This document shows positions 8,419 to 16,030 of a DNA stretch of 33,413 bases, one piece after another. Below the pieces are notes generated by a model. It did no database searches and was not told the origin of the DNA. It saw only the letters and a program-made list of their open reading frames with translations. Both the position numbers and the translations under genes were made by a program. The stretch's first letter is position 1; each line of letters begins with the position of its first letter. The stretch comes from Hyphomicrobiales bacterium (lineage in GTDB: Bacteria > Pseudomonadota > Alphaproteobacteria > Rhizobiales > Beijerinckiaceae), in assembly GCA_019247795.1 (NCBI GenBank), contig JAFBAK010000176.1, forward strand, positions 1 to 33,413. Direction: 5' to 3'.

Positions 8419-8433
8419 TTGAGGCTCTATCTT
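8406..8433 (+). promoter_or_regulatory. phaZ: Candidate sigma-70 promoter for phaZ
   Basis: TTGCAA (8406-8411) and TATCTT (8428-8433) are separated by 16 bases, close to the housekeeping consensus, within the 191-base gap between the ABC permease and phaZ. The -35 element falls inside the inverted repeat at 8404-8418, as expected for a repressed promoter. Confidence 0.35.
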
Positions 8434-8503
8434 GTCATTAAGCAGGCGGCCTCCGCGCAAGAACGCGGCGTATTCGTCCGCAATAAAAGTTTGGGGTCGC
8501 TCG

Positions 8504-9787
8504 ATGGAATTCTCTTACTTCCTCCATGAAGCCTCGCTCGCTCTGATCGGCCCGGCCAGGGCGGCTACGGAGGCCGCTCGCATTTTCTTTGAAAACCCTG
8601 CTAATCCAGCATCTTGGACGCCTTTCGGTCGTTCCGTAAGCGCCGCCTGCGATGTCTTCGAGCGAAGCACGAGGCGTTATGAAAAACCGGAATTCGGCCT
8701 GACCTCCACCCGGATCGGCGGGGAAAAAGTGGCCGTCAGCGAGGAAATCGTGTGGCAGCGTCCTTTCGGCCGCCTCATCCATTTCGCGCGTGCGCTTCCC
8801 GCCTCACATCCGAAACAGCCCAAAATTCTTCTGGTTGCCCCGATGTCCGGCCACTACGCGACCTTGTTGCGCGGCACGGTGGAGGCATTTCTCCCTCGCT
8901 ACGAGGTGTTCGTCACCGACTGGTCGGATGCGCGGATGGTGCCGCTCACCTCTGGGCATTTCGGGTTCGACGACTACGTCGATTACGTGATCGAGATGCT
9001 CCGCCATCTGGGGCCGAACACGCATGTAATCGCGGTGTGCCAGCCATCCGTGCCGGTCTCTGTGGCGGTTGCGGTGCTCGAAGCCGCGAAGGACCCCGTG
9101 TCACCAACCTCGATGATCCTGATGGGGGGGCCGATCGATACGCGCGAGAGCCCGACCGCCGTCAATGTGCTCGCGCAAGAGCGCGGCATCGAGTGGTTCC
9201 GGCGCCATTGCATCACGCGCGTGCCCTTCCCCTATCCCGGCATGATGCGTGAGGTTTACCCGGGCTTCCTGCAGCTTTCGGGATTCATGGCGATGAATCT
9301 CGATCGCCACATCTCAGCCCATTGGGATTATTATAAAAATCTCGTCCAGGATAATGGCGATTCTGCCGAGAAGCATCGTGAATTCTACGACGAGTATCTC
9401 GCCGTGATGGACCTCACCGCCGAATTTTACCTCGAGACGGTCGACCGCGTTTTCGTGCGGCACCTCCTGCCGAAGGGGCAGATGAGATATCGCGGCAAGG
9501 CCGTCGATCTCGCCGACATCCGCAAAACGGCCTTGATGACGATCGAAGGCGAGAATGACGACATTTCAGGGGTGGGACAGACGCAGGCGGCGCAGCGCCT
9601 CTGCGTCAACATTCCGGCCGAAAAGCGGGTCCACTATTTGCAGAAGCGTGTCGGCCATTATGGGGTGTTCAACGGCTCGCGTTTCCGCAGCGAGATCGTG
9701 CCACGGATCGACGACTTCATCCTCGCCCAGGAAGAAGCGCAAGCCGCTGAAAAAATTGAGATTCCTCGATTGAAGCGCGCGTCGTGA
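8504..9787 (+). CDS. phaZ: Intracellular polyhydroxyalkanoate (PHB) depolymerase
   Basis: This 427-residue protein matches the PhaZ1-type intracellular depolymerases, which degrade native PHB granules to 3-hydroxybutyrate or its oligomers. Visible marks are YFLHEASLALIGPARA at the N-terminus, LLVAPMSGHYATLLRGTVE, the cysteine nucleophile in VCQPS (C179), the aspartate region EGENDDISGVGQT (D352/D353) and the histidine in VGHYGVFNG (H385). These correspond to C183, D355 and H388 of the Cupriavidus necator enzyme. There is no signal peptide, as expected for a granule enzyme. ATG at 8504 has GGGG about 8 bases upstream and starts directly at the conserved N-terminus. No PHB synthase or phasin is in the window, so the gene is unlinked from the rest of the PHA system here. 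Confidence 0.93.
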   Translation: MEFSYFLHEASLALIGPARAATEAARIFFENPANPASWTPFGRSVSAACDVFERSTRRYEKPEFGLTSTRIGGEKVAVSEEIVWQRPFGRLIHFARALPASHPKQPKILLVAPMSGHYATLLRGTVEAFLPRYEVFVTDWSDARMVPLTSGHFGFDDYVDYVIEMLRHLGPNTHVIAVCQPSVPVSVAVAVLEAAKDPVSPTSMILMGGPIDTRESPTAVNVLAQERGIEWFRRHCITRVPFPYPGMMREVYPGFLQLSGFMAMNLDRHISAHWDYYKNLVQDNGDSAEKHREFYDEYLAVMDLTAEFYLETVDRVFVRHLLPKGQMRYRGKAVDLADIRKTALMTIEGENDDISGVGQTQAAQRLCVNIPAEKRVHYLQKRVGHYGVFNGSRFRSEIVPRIDDFILAQEEAQAAEKIEIPRLKRAS

Positions 9788-9913
9788 AAACGCGCGAATT
9801 CATCACGATAGCAAAGGGAAAGTGAGGCATAAAGCCCCCTACCCCGAAATAAATGTTCCCCGTTCGTTCAAAAACATGCTGACGAAACCCGAAAGGTCGG
9901 GCATGGTCGGAAA

Positions 9914-10654
9914 ATGGCAACGATCAGGCAGTTCAGATCGCCCGCCCCGCCGGGCTTTATCGATATCGCCCATGACGGGATCACCTATCGCGTCGTGGTC
10001 ACCCGCTCCTCACGGGCCCGTCGCATAACGCTTCGCATCCGGTCCGGCACCTCCGACCCCATCCTCACCCTGCCGGCGCGCGGCAATCTCGCGGTCGCGG
10101 CCGATTTCGCGGCGCGTCATGCGGGGTGGCTCGCCACTCGCTTGGCCAGGCTTCCGGCTCAGATCCCCTTCCGGGCGGGCAAGACGCTTCCCATCCGCGG
10201 AACCGATCATCACATCATCGAGACCGGCGCCTTGCGCGGTCTTGTCCGGGCCAAGCGGATCGGAGAAGTGCGCATTCTCGAAGTGCCAGGCTCGCCGGAA
10301 CACGTCTCGCGGCGCGTGACGGAGTTCCTCAAGCGCGAAGCGCGGCGGGATCTCGAGGTTGCCGTGGCGCGCCACCTGACATCGGCAAGAGCACAAATGC
10401 GGCGGATCTCGATCAAGGACACGAAGAGCCGCTGGGGCTCATGCTCGGCGAACGGCACGTTGTCCTTCTCCTGGCGGCTCATTCTCGCGCCCCCTTTCGT
10501 GCTTGATTACCTCGCGGCCCACGAGGTCGCCCATTTGCGTGAGCTCAACCACTCGCACAAATTCTGGCGCCTCACGCGCGCGCTGTGCCCGCGCACCGAC
10601 GACGCCGAAGCCTGGATGAAGCGCTTCGGCGCCCAGCTCCACCGCTACGGGTGA
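9914..10654 (+). CDS. YgjP/SprT-like zinc metallopeptidase (DUF45, M48-like)
   Basis: This 246-residue protein has SRWGSCS at 172-178 followed by HEVAHLRELNHS at 203-214. H203 and H207 are the zinc ligands of the HExxH motif, E204 is the catalytic base, and H213 is the likely third ligand. This is the layout of the YgjP (DUF45) family, small cytosolic gluzincin-like proteins with an unclear substrate that are often annotated as SprT-like. The N-terminal 150 residues are beta-rich (VVVTRSSRARRITLRI). The start ATG at 9914 has only a weak purine run before it. A weak hairpin CCCGA-AAGG-TCGGG at 9888-9901 lies between it and phaZ. Confidence 0.85.
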   Translation: MATIRQFRSPAPPGFIDIAHDGITYRVVVTRSSRARRITLRIRSGTSDPILTLPARGNLAVAADFAARHAGWLATRLARLPAQIPFRAGKTLPIRGTDHHIIETGALRGLVRAKRIGEVRILEVPGSPEHVSRRVTEFLKREARRDLEVAVARHLTSARAQMRRISIKDTKSRWGSCSANGTLSFSWRLILAPPFVLDYLAAHEVAHLRELNHSHKFWRLTRALCPRTDDAEAWMKRFGAQLHRYG

Positions 10655-10690
10655 AGCTCTCGACGAATGCTGCGCTCAAATTGTCCCGCC

Positions 10691-10733
10691 ATTCCCGGTC
10701 GAGCGCGCCGAAGGCGCGGGAGGAGAAGGGAAT
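10691..10733. repeat. REP-like nested palindrome
   Basis: Outer arms ATTCCC (10691-10696) and GGGAAT (10728-10733) enclose an inner hairpin CGCGCC-GAA-GGCGCG (10704-10718). The element lies in the 197-base gap between the metallopeptidase and the 250-residue gene. The nested form resembles the short intergenic palindromes common in rhizobial genomes. It would fold in RNA and could act as a terminator or mRNA stabiliser. No poly-T tract follows. Confidence 0.45.
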
Positions 10734-10766
10734 CCACAACTCCGCCGGTGCGTGGTCCCTCTTCCC

Positions 10767-10787
10767 GAGGCTCGCCTCGCGAGCCTC
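10767..10787. repeat. GC-rich hairpin
   Basis: A perfect 8-base-pair stem, GAGGCTCG (10767-10774) and CGAGCCTC (10780-10787), with a 5-base loop. It lies 34 bases after the nested palindrome and may belong to the same mosaic element. There is no T-run after it, so it is not a classical terminator. Confidence 0.45.
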
Positions 10788-10851
10788 GCCGGGGGCGACA
10801 CAAGTTTGATCGGGCTCGGTGTCCCCGCGCCCTCACCGTGAGAAGAATAAA

Positions 10852-11604
10852 ATGGGTTTGGATTGGCAACCCTTCGGCAAGCCGAAAACGGGCTTCGAGA
10901 CGCAGTACTGGACGATGGTCGGGCAGCTCACGAAGGAGGAGGATTGGCTCCAGCCTTCGTCGGTTCGACACTCTCCGATACCCGCGGGAGATAACCCGGA
11001 CTCCTTGCGCGAAAAATTACGGGCAATCGAAATCTCGCCCTACGAGACGCTACGCGCGCCACGCGTCGGTAGCGATCCCGCCGCTGATGCCTGGATCAGA
11101 TCGCAATACGACAACGTCCCGAGCCGACCGGCGCCGATCGACGAATGGGTCCGCAAGTTCGATGGCTTCTACGTCGTCGCCCTCGTGCCGGAAAACGACG
11201 GCCTGCCGATCTACAGCAATCATGGTCTGAGCAGCTCCTTTGAGCGGTGGAGCTTTCGCGCACAATTTCTCTGCGACTGCGAAGACATTTTGGGCAAGGA
11301 TTTGCTGAACGAGGCCTGGGCGTGGCACACGGCACCGCAGCTCGCCGACTATGGCAAACAATTGATGAGCCGTGCCATCGCCTATGCCGAGGCGCACGGT
11401 GTGACTGATGTTTTGCCGTTGCGGTTGCTCGAGAATGCCAAGCGCTTTGGCATGGCCGACGTGGTTTATGTCCACGATAATCAGGCGATCGAAAGCGACG
11501 AAACTACCGAAACTCCGCAATTCAAGGCGCATCTGATGTCATCAGCGGCGCGATGGGCCGCGTATTGGGCATCGCATGGCCACGGTCTCTACCCCGACTA
11601 CTGA
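10852..11604 (+). CDS. Uncharacterised 250-residue protein (MGLDW-type N-terminus)
   Basis: I do not assign this protein to a named family. It starts MGLDWQPFGKPKTGFE, has IEISPYETLRAPRVG followed by AADAWIRSQYDN near residue 75, a cysteine pair LCDCEDILG near residue 145, and a helical, aromatic C-terminus ending AYWASHGHGLYPDY. There is no signal peptide or membrane segment, so it is probably cytosolic. The MGLDW start and the YETLRAP block recall a group of uncharacterised alphaproteobacterial proteins, but this is from memory only. The ATG at 10852 has GAGAAG about 6 bases upstream; an in-frame start at 10819 is less likely. Palindromic repeats precede it and the next gene is convergent, so it is probably transcribed alone. 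Confidence 0.75.
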   Translation: MGLDWQPFGKPKTGFETQYWTMVGQLTKEEDWLQPSSVRHSPIPAGDNPDSLREKLRAIEISPYETLRAPRVGSDPAADAWIRSQYDNVPSRPAPIDEWVRKFDGFYVVALVPENDGLPIYSNHGLSSSFERWSFRAQFLCDCEDILGKDLLNEAWAWHTAPQLADYGKQLMSRAIAYAEAHGVTDVLPLRLLENAKRFGMADVVYVHDNQAIESDETTETPQFKAHLMSSAARWAAYWASHGHGLYPDY

Positions 11605-11678
11605 GCGGGAGTGAACTTTTGCCGGAGCTCTGCACCCCAGAAACGTGTCACAGATATCGACCTGCATAGCCCCGATTG

Positions 11679-11696
11679 ATCGGCCGAACAGCCGAT
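11679..11696. terminator. Weak hairpin in a convergent intergenic region
   Basis: ATCGGC (11679-11684) and GCCGAT (11691-11696) form a 6-base-pair stem with a 6-base loop. It lies midway in the 143 bases between two convergent genes (the 250-residue gene and the hydrolase). It could end transcription from both sides, but no T-tract is present. Confidence 0.25.
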
Positions 11697-11747
11697 GGAA
11701 CCGGGACCATTCAGCTCCTCTGCCGACAAAGTCGCTGTGACGAACAG

Positions 11748-12557
11748 CTATCGCAACCTGAAATCCTCGACAAAGGCGCGGATGATCTTCACGCCCCCAT
11801 TCTCGAAGAGCGAGAAATGGTCCGCTTGCGGCAAGGGGACGAAGCGCTTCGGCGCGATGATCGCCGCGTAGAGCTCGTGTCCGAAGCTGATGGGAACGAC
11901 CTCGTCGCGCTCGCCATGCACGACGAGGATCGGCACCTGCAGCTTGCCGGCCACATCGATGGAACGGAACTGATCCTTCATCAAGAACCGCACTGGAAGC
12001 CAAGGATAAACCGAAGCGGCGACATCGACTGCCGAGGTGAACGGCGCGAAAAGGACGACAGCCGCGACCTCATGGCGGACTGCAAGCGGGATCGCGACCC
12101 CCGATCCTAGCGAATAGCCGAAAAGCACGATGCGATTCGCCGGGACGACGCTTGTGGCGAAGCGATAGGCGGCTTCGGCATCCTCGGTGAGCCCAGCCTC
12201 GCTGGGCGACCCCGTCGAGCCCGAATAGCCGCGATAACCGACGGCGAGAATGCCAGAGCCGTCCTCGGTCATTTCACGAAGGCGCGGCGCGATGATGCCG
12301 AGATTGTCGCCATTGCCGAGAAACATCAGGAAGAGAGGCTTCGTGTCGCCAACGGGCGGCCGCAGCCAGGTGACCAGGCGCTCACCGTCCTTCGTCGTCA
12401 GGATATGCTCTTGCGCCTCCGGGAAGCCCGCTGGCGCGGGCGCGGTCCGTTCCGGGCGCCGCGGAAAGACGAGCCCGCGCTGCCCCACATACATCGCCGC
12501 GACGATGACGGCGTAGACGCCGACCGCCGCAAGCACCAGCCATTTCAGGATGTCCAT
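11748..12557 (-). CDS. Membrane-anchored alpha/beta hydrolase (BEM46/ABHD13-like)
   Basis: The 269-residue product starts with one hydrophobic segment (LVLAAVGVYAVIVAAMYVG, residues 7-25) that probably anchors it. An alpha/beta hydrolase domain follows, with the nucleophile elbow GYSLGSG (S149), the acid in HGERDEVVP (D218) and the histidine in ADHFSL (H247). The block GYRGYSGSTGSPSEAGL is typical of the BEM46/ABHD13-type subgroup, serine hydrolases whose natural substrates are poorly known. It is downstream of the pnt operon on the same strand, but a long inverted repeat lies between, so it may have its own transcript. No strong ribosome-binding site is seen before the ATG at 12557. Confidence 0.85.
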   Translation of the reverse strand: MDILKWLVLAAVGVYAVIVAAMYVGQRGLVFPRRPERTAPAPAGFPEAQEHILTTKDGERLVTWLRPPVGDTKPLFLMFLGNGDNLGIIAPRLREMTEDGSGILAVGYRGYSGSTGSPSEAGLTEDAEAAYRFATSVVPANRIVLFGYSLGSGVAIPLAVRHEVAAVVLFAPFTSAVDVAASVYPWLPVRFLMKDQFRSIDVAGKLQVPILVVHGERDEVVPISFGHELYAAIIAPKRFVPLPQADHFSLFENGGVKIIRAFVEDFRLR

Positions 12558-12585
12558 GGGAAACGTCAGGAGTGAGGGGTGAAAG

Positions 12586-12640
12586 GCGAGTAGCGATAAT
12601 GCTCGCTCTTCGTCTTAGCACTCTCTGTTTCGCTACTCGC
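12586..12640. terminator. 11-bp inverted repeat after pntB, candidate terminator/REP element
   Basis: GCGAGTAGCGA (12586-12596) and TCGCTACTCGC (12630-12640) are perfect inverted arms around a 33-base centre. The right arm is followed by a second CTACTCG, giving a short direct repeat. The element starts 10 bases beyond the pntB stop codon, where a terminator for the pnt operon would be expected. The long loop argues for a palindromic repeat rather than a simple rho-independent terminator. Confidence 0.4.
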
Positions 12641-12650
12641 TACTCGAACT

Positions 12651-14054
12651 TCAATGCCCCAAGGCCTTGACGATCTCTTCGGTCACCTTTTTTGCGTCGC
12701 CGAAGAGCATCATGGTGTTGTCGCGGAAGAAGAGCTCATTCTCGACGCCCGCATATCCAGAACCCATGCCGCGCTTGACGAAAAGCACCGTCTTGGCATT
12801 CGCGACATCGAGAATGGGCATGCCGTAGATCGGTGATTGCGGATCGGTCTTGGCGGCGGGGTTCGTCACGTCGTTGGCGCCGATCACGTAGGCGACATCG
12901 GCTTGCGCAAATTCCGAGTTGATGTCCTCGAGCTCGAAGACTTCGTCATAAGGCACATTCGCCTCCGCGAGCAGCACATTCATATGGCCCGGCATGCGAC
13001 CGGCGACGGGATGGATCGCATAGGAGACTTCGACGCCTTCCTTCTTCAAGAGATCGGCCATCTCGCGAAGCGCGTGCTGGGCCTGCGCCACCGCCATGCC
13101 GTAACCGGGCACGACGATCACCTTCGAGGCGTTCTTCATGATGAAGGCCGCGTCATCCGCCGAGCCCTGCTTCACCGGACGCGCCTCGCCGGCGCCCGCC
13201 GCGGGGCCTGAAGTCTCGCCCCCGAAGCCACCGAGAATGACCGAAATGAAGGACCGGTTCATTCCCTTGCACATGATGTAGGAGAGGATGGCGCCTGAGG
13301 AGCCAACGAGAGCGCCGGTGATGATCAGCGCGAGATTCCCCAAGGTGAAGCCGATGCCAGCCGCAGCCCATCCCGAATAGGAATTGAGCATCGAGATCAC
13401 GACCGGCATGTCGGCGCCGCCGATCGGGATGATCAACAACACACCGAGCGCGAAAGAGATCAGCACGATCAGCCAGAAGGCGGCATGGCTCGTGGTGACG
13501 ACGAAGAACACCGCGATCACGAGAAGCGCCCCCGCCAGCGCGATGTTGATCACGTGCCGCTGCGGCAGAAGAATGGGTTTGCCCGACATGCGGCCGTCGA
13601 GTTTGAGAAAGGCGATGATCGAGCCGGTGAAGGTGATGGCGCCGATGGCGACGCCGATCGTCATCTCGATGAGAGCCTCGGGACGGATCTCGGTGGCATC
13701 CCCGATGCCGAAGGCTGCGGGCGCATTGAGAGCGCCTGCCGCCACGAGCACCGCCGCGAGCCCGACGAGCGAGTGAAAGGCCGCGACGAGCTGCGGCATG
13801 GCCGTCATCGGCACGCGCCGGGCCACGAAGGCGCCCACGCCTCCGCCGATCGCGATGCCGATGATCACCAGCAACCACCCGAAAACCCCTGACGGCGGGG
13901 CGATGAGCAGCGTGGTGACGACCGCGATCGCCATCCCGATCATGCCGAAACGGTTGCCCTGACGCGATGTCGTCGGATGCGAGAGGCCGCGCAGGGCCAG
14001 AATGAAGAGGACGCCGGCGATGAGGTAGAGGATGTTGGCCAGAGAGGCGCTCAT
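12651..14054 (-). CDS. pntB: NAD(P) transhydrogenase subunit beta
   Basis: The 467-residue product contains a large membrane domain (eight or nine segments in residues 1-260, including NILYLIAGVLFILALRGLSHP, GAFVARRVPMTAMPQLVAAFHS and MLNSYSGWAAAGIGF). The C-terminal NADP(H)-binding domain III has VIVVPGYGMAVAQAQH, YAIHPVAGRMPGHMNVLLAEA, YVIGANDVTNPAA and VLFVKRGMGSGYAGV. With PntAA and PntAB it couples proton entry to reduction of NADP+ by NADH. It begins 7 bases after pntAB and is the last gene of the operon. The length and motifs are full and canonical. Confidence 0.97.
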   Translation of the reverse strand: MSASLANILYLIAGVLFILALRGLSHPTTSRQGNRFGMIGMAIAVVTTLLIAPPSGVFGWLLVIIGIAIGGGVGAFVARRVPMTAMPQLVAAFHSLVGLAAVLVAAGALNAPAAFGIGDATEIRPEALIEMTIGVAIGAITFTGSIIAFLKLDGRMSGKPILLPQRHVINIALAGALLVIAVFFVVTTSHAAFWLIVLISFALGVLLIIPIGGADMPVVISMLNSYSGWAAAGIGFTLGNLALIITGALVGSSGAILSYIMCKGMNRSFISVILGGFGGETSGPAAGAGEARPVKQGSADDAAFIMKNASKVIVVPGYGMAVAQAQHALREMADLLKKEGVEVSYAIHPVAGRMPGHMNVLLAEANVPYDEVFELEDINSEFAQADVAYVIGANDVTNPAAKTDPQSPIYGMPILDVANAKTVLFVKRGMGSGYAGVENELFFRDNTMMLFGDAKKVTEEIVKALGH

Positions 14055-14061
14055 GAGGGTC

Positions 14062-14508
14062 TCAGCCCTTCTTCTTGTACATCGCGAGCATGCGCGCCGT
14101 GACGAGGAAGCCGCCGAAGATGTTGACGCTCGCCAGCATGAGCGCCACGAAACCGAAGATGCGCGCGTAGGGGCTTGCGCCTGCCTGAGCCGCGAGGCTC
14201 ACGCCGACCGCGAGCAAGGCGCCGACCACGATGACCGAGGAGATGGCGTTGGTGACCGACATGAGCGGCGTGTGCAAGGCCGGGGTCACCGACCAGACCA
14301 CATAGTAGCCGACGAAGATCGCGAGGACGAAGATCGCGAGGCGAAACACCGTCGGATCGACCGCCCCTCCGGTCGTCGCTGCCAGCGCATGCCCGAGTGC
14401 GTCCGAGGCCTGGCCGGCATAGGCCTGCGCGGCCTCCGCAGCTTCGCGGGAAGCATCGGCGGCGGCCCGCGCCCGCTCGAGCGCCTCAATGGGCGAGAGA
14501 TTGGCCAT
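14062..14508 (-). CDS. pntAB: NAD(P) transhydrogenase subunit alpha part 2 (membrane part)
   Basis: This 148-residue protein has an N-terminal helical, alanine-rich lead (residues 1-45, [20 protein letters not shown]) that is longer than in minimal PntAB proteins, then three or four membrane segments: [36 protein letters not shown] and [18 protein letters not shown]. The motif [18 protein letters not shown] is the conserved transhydrogenase signature lining the proton path. The ATG at 14508 overlaps the pntAA stop codon by one base (TGATG), so translation is coupled. A longer open frame upstream runs inside pntAA and is not used. Confidence 0.94.
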   Translation of the reverse strand: MANLSPIEALERARAAADASREAAEAAQAYAGQASDALGHALAATTGGAVDPTVFRLAIFVLAIFVGYYVVWSVTPALHTPLMSVTNAISSVIVVGALLAVGVSLAAQAGASPYARIFGFVALMLASVNIFGGFLVTARMLAMYKKKG

Positions 14509-15668
14509 CAGGCTTCTCCGGTCGTTGCAGCGGCCTTGGGCTTGAAGTGCGGATGCACAATCGCGCCATCGCGCGTGAGCAAGGTCGCCTTGACGAGTTC
14601 GTCGTCCCATTTGACGGCGAGTGATTTCGCGGCCTTGTCGACGAGCGTCTCGACGAAGGCGAAGAGATTACGGGCGTAGAGGGCCGATGAGCTGGCCGCG
14701 AGACGCCCGGGCATATTGGCATGGCCCACGATCTTGACCCCATTCTCAGTGACCACCGTCTCGTCGAATTTCGCACCCTCGACATTGCCGCCGCGCTCGA
14801 CCGCGAGATCGATGATCACGGAGCCGGGCCGCATGCTCGCCACCATGGCCGACGAGACAAGCCGCGGCGCGGGGCGGCCCGGAATGAGCGCGGTCGTGAC
14901 CACGATGTCCTGCTTGGCGATGTGGGAGGCGACGAGCTCGGCCTGCTTGGCCTTGTAGGCGTCCGACATCTCCTTGGCGTAGCCGCCCGCGGTTTCCGCG
15001 TGCTTGAATTCCTCGTCCTCGACCGCGATGAATTTCGCGCCGAGCGACTCGACCTGCTCCTTCGCGGCCGGACGCACATCGGTCGCGGTGACGACGGCGC
15101 CGAGCCGCCGCGCCGTGGCGACCGCCTGAAGGCCCGCGACCCCGGCACCCATGATGAAGATGCGTGCGGCCGGCACCGTTCCGGCAGCCGTCATCATCAT
15201 CGGGAACGCGCGGCCATATTCGGCGGCCGCATCGACCACGGCGCGATAGCCGGCGAGGTTGGCTTGGCTCGACAACACGTCCATGACCTGCGCTCGGGTG
15301 ATGCGCGGCATCAGCTCCATGGCGAAGGCATCGACGCCGGCCTGCGCCATCTGCCGCACCGCCTCCTCCTGGCCATAAGGATCCATGATGGCGATGACGA
15401 GCGCGCCTTTTTTCATTTGCGCCAGCTCCTCGCCGGAGGGGCGGCGCACTTTCAAGACGGCATCGGCGTCGGAGAGCGCCTCGCTCGCGGATCGGGCGAT
15501 CGTGGCGCCCGCGGCCTCGTAGTCCTTGTCGAGAAAACCCGAGGCGGATCCCGCGCCCGTCTCGATCCTCACGGTCGCGCCAAGCCCCGCAAGCTTCTTC
15601 GCCGTCTCGGGCGTGATCGCGACACGCGGCTCGGCCGAAGGGTCCTCCCGCGTCGTCCCGACGATCAT
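14508..15668 (-). CDS. pntAA: NAD(P) transhydrogenase subunit alpha part 1 (NAD-binding domain)
   Basis: The 386-residue soluble subunit is domain I of proton-translocating transhydrogenase and resembles alanine dehydrogenase. Visible parts are [24 protein letters not shown] split by two short motifs at the N-terminus, the [20 protein letters not shown] block, the Rossmann loop [20 protein letters not shown] (near residue 175), and [14 protein letters not shown]. It binds NADH and passes hydride to domain III of PntB. The split alpha subunit (separate AA and AB) is the usual alphaproteobacterial form. The gene begins 7 bases after the small oxidase-subunit-like gene. Confidence 0.96.
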   Translation of the reverse strand: MIVGTTREDPSAEPRVAITPETAKKLAGLGATVRIETGAGSASGFLDKDYEAAGATIARSASEALSDADAVLKVRRPSGEELAQMKKGALVIAIMDPYGQEEAVRQMAQAGVDAFAMELMPRITRAQVMDVLSSQANLAGYRAVVDAAAEYGRAFPMMMTAAGTVPAARIFIMGAGVAGLQAVATARRLGAVVTATDVRPAAKEQVESLGAKFIAVEDEEFKHAETAGGYAKEMSDAYKAKQAELVASHIAKQDIVVTTALIPGRPAPRLVSSAMVASMRPGSVIIDLAVERGGNVEGAKFDETVVTENGVKIVGHANMPGRLAASSSALYARNLFAFVETLVDKAAKSLAVKWDDELVKATLLTRDGAIVHPHFKPKAAATTGEA

Positions 15669-15675
15669 CGGGAGC

Positions 15676-15951
15676 TCAGACCAAGGCGAGGGTGAGCAGG
15701 AGAAGCACGAGGACGCCTGCCAACGGGCGCCAGGAGATAGCCGGCGAGAAGGCGCCGACGATGGTCGCCGCCATGGTCAAAATGAAGCCGAACAAGGCCC
15801 AGCCACCGGCGTGCTTGACCCCCCAGATCGCCACAACGAGGACGAGGCAAAGCACATGCACGACGCCGATCTCGGTGAAGAGCGTGAAAGCGCGAAAGGT
15901 GCGCTCATGCTCCTCATAGTCCATTTCGGGAATGTCGGTCGTCGTGGCCAT
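15676..15951 (-). CDS. aa3-type cytochrome c oxidase subunit IV-like small membrane protein
   Basis: The 91-residue product begins MATTTDIPEMDYEEHERTF and continues FRAFTLFTEIGVVHVLCLV, which matches the bacterial aa3-oxidase subunit IV family (COX4_pro_2). That subunit is a single-helix protein of unclear role in Paracoccus-type oxidases. Here two more hydrophobic segments follow (GWALFGFILTMAATIVGAF and PLAGVLVLLLLTLALV), so it is longer than the minimal subunit. A GAGG Shine-Dalgarno lies 7 bases before the ATG. It is the first gene of the pnt operon; no other oxidase genes are nearby. This suggests it may have been recruited to transhydrogenase, an idea I infer only from gene order. Confidence 0.82.
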   Translation of the reverse strand: MATTTDIPEMDYEEHERTFRAFTLFTEIGVVHVLCLVLVVAIWGVKHAGGWALFGFILTMAATIVGAFSPAISWRPLAGVLVLLLLTLALV

Positions 15952-16030
15952 CGTTGATCCTCGAAATTCAAATAAATTCCTGACAAGGACTTAGCAACAC
16001 CAGCGAGAGAGCGCAATTCGACGATGCGCC

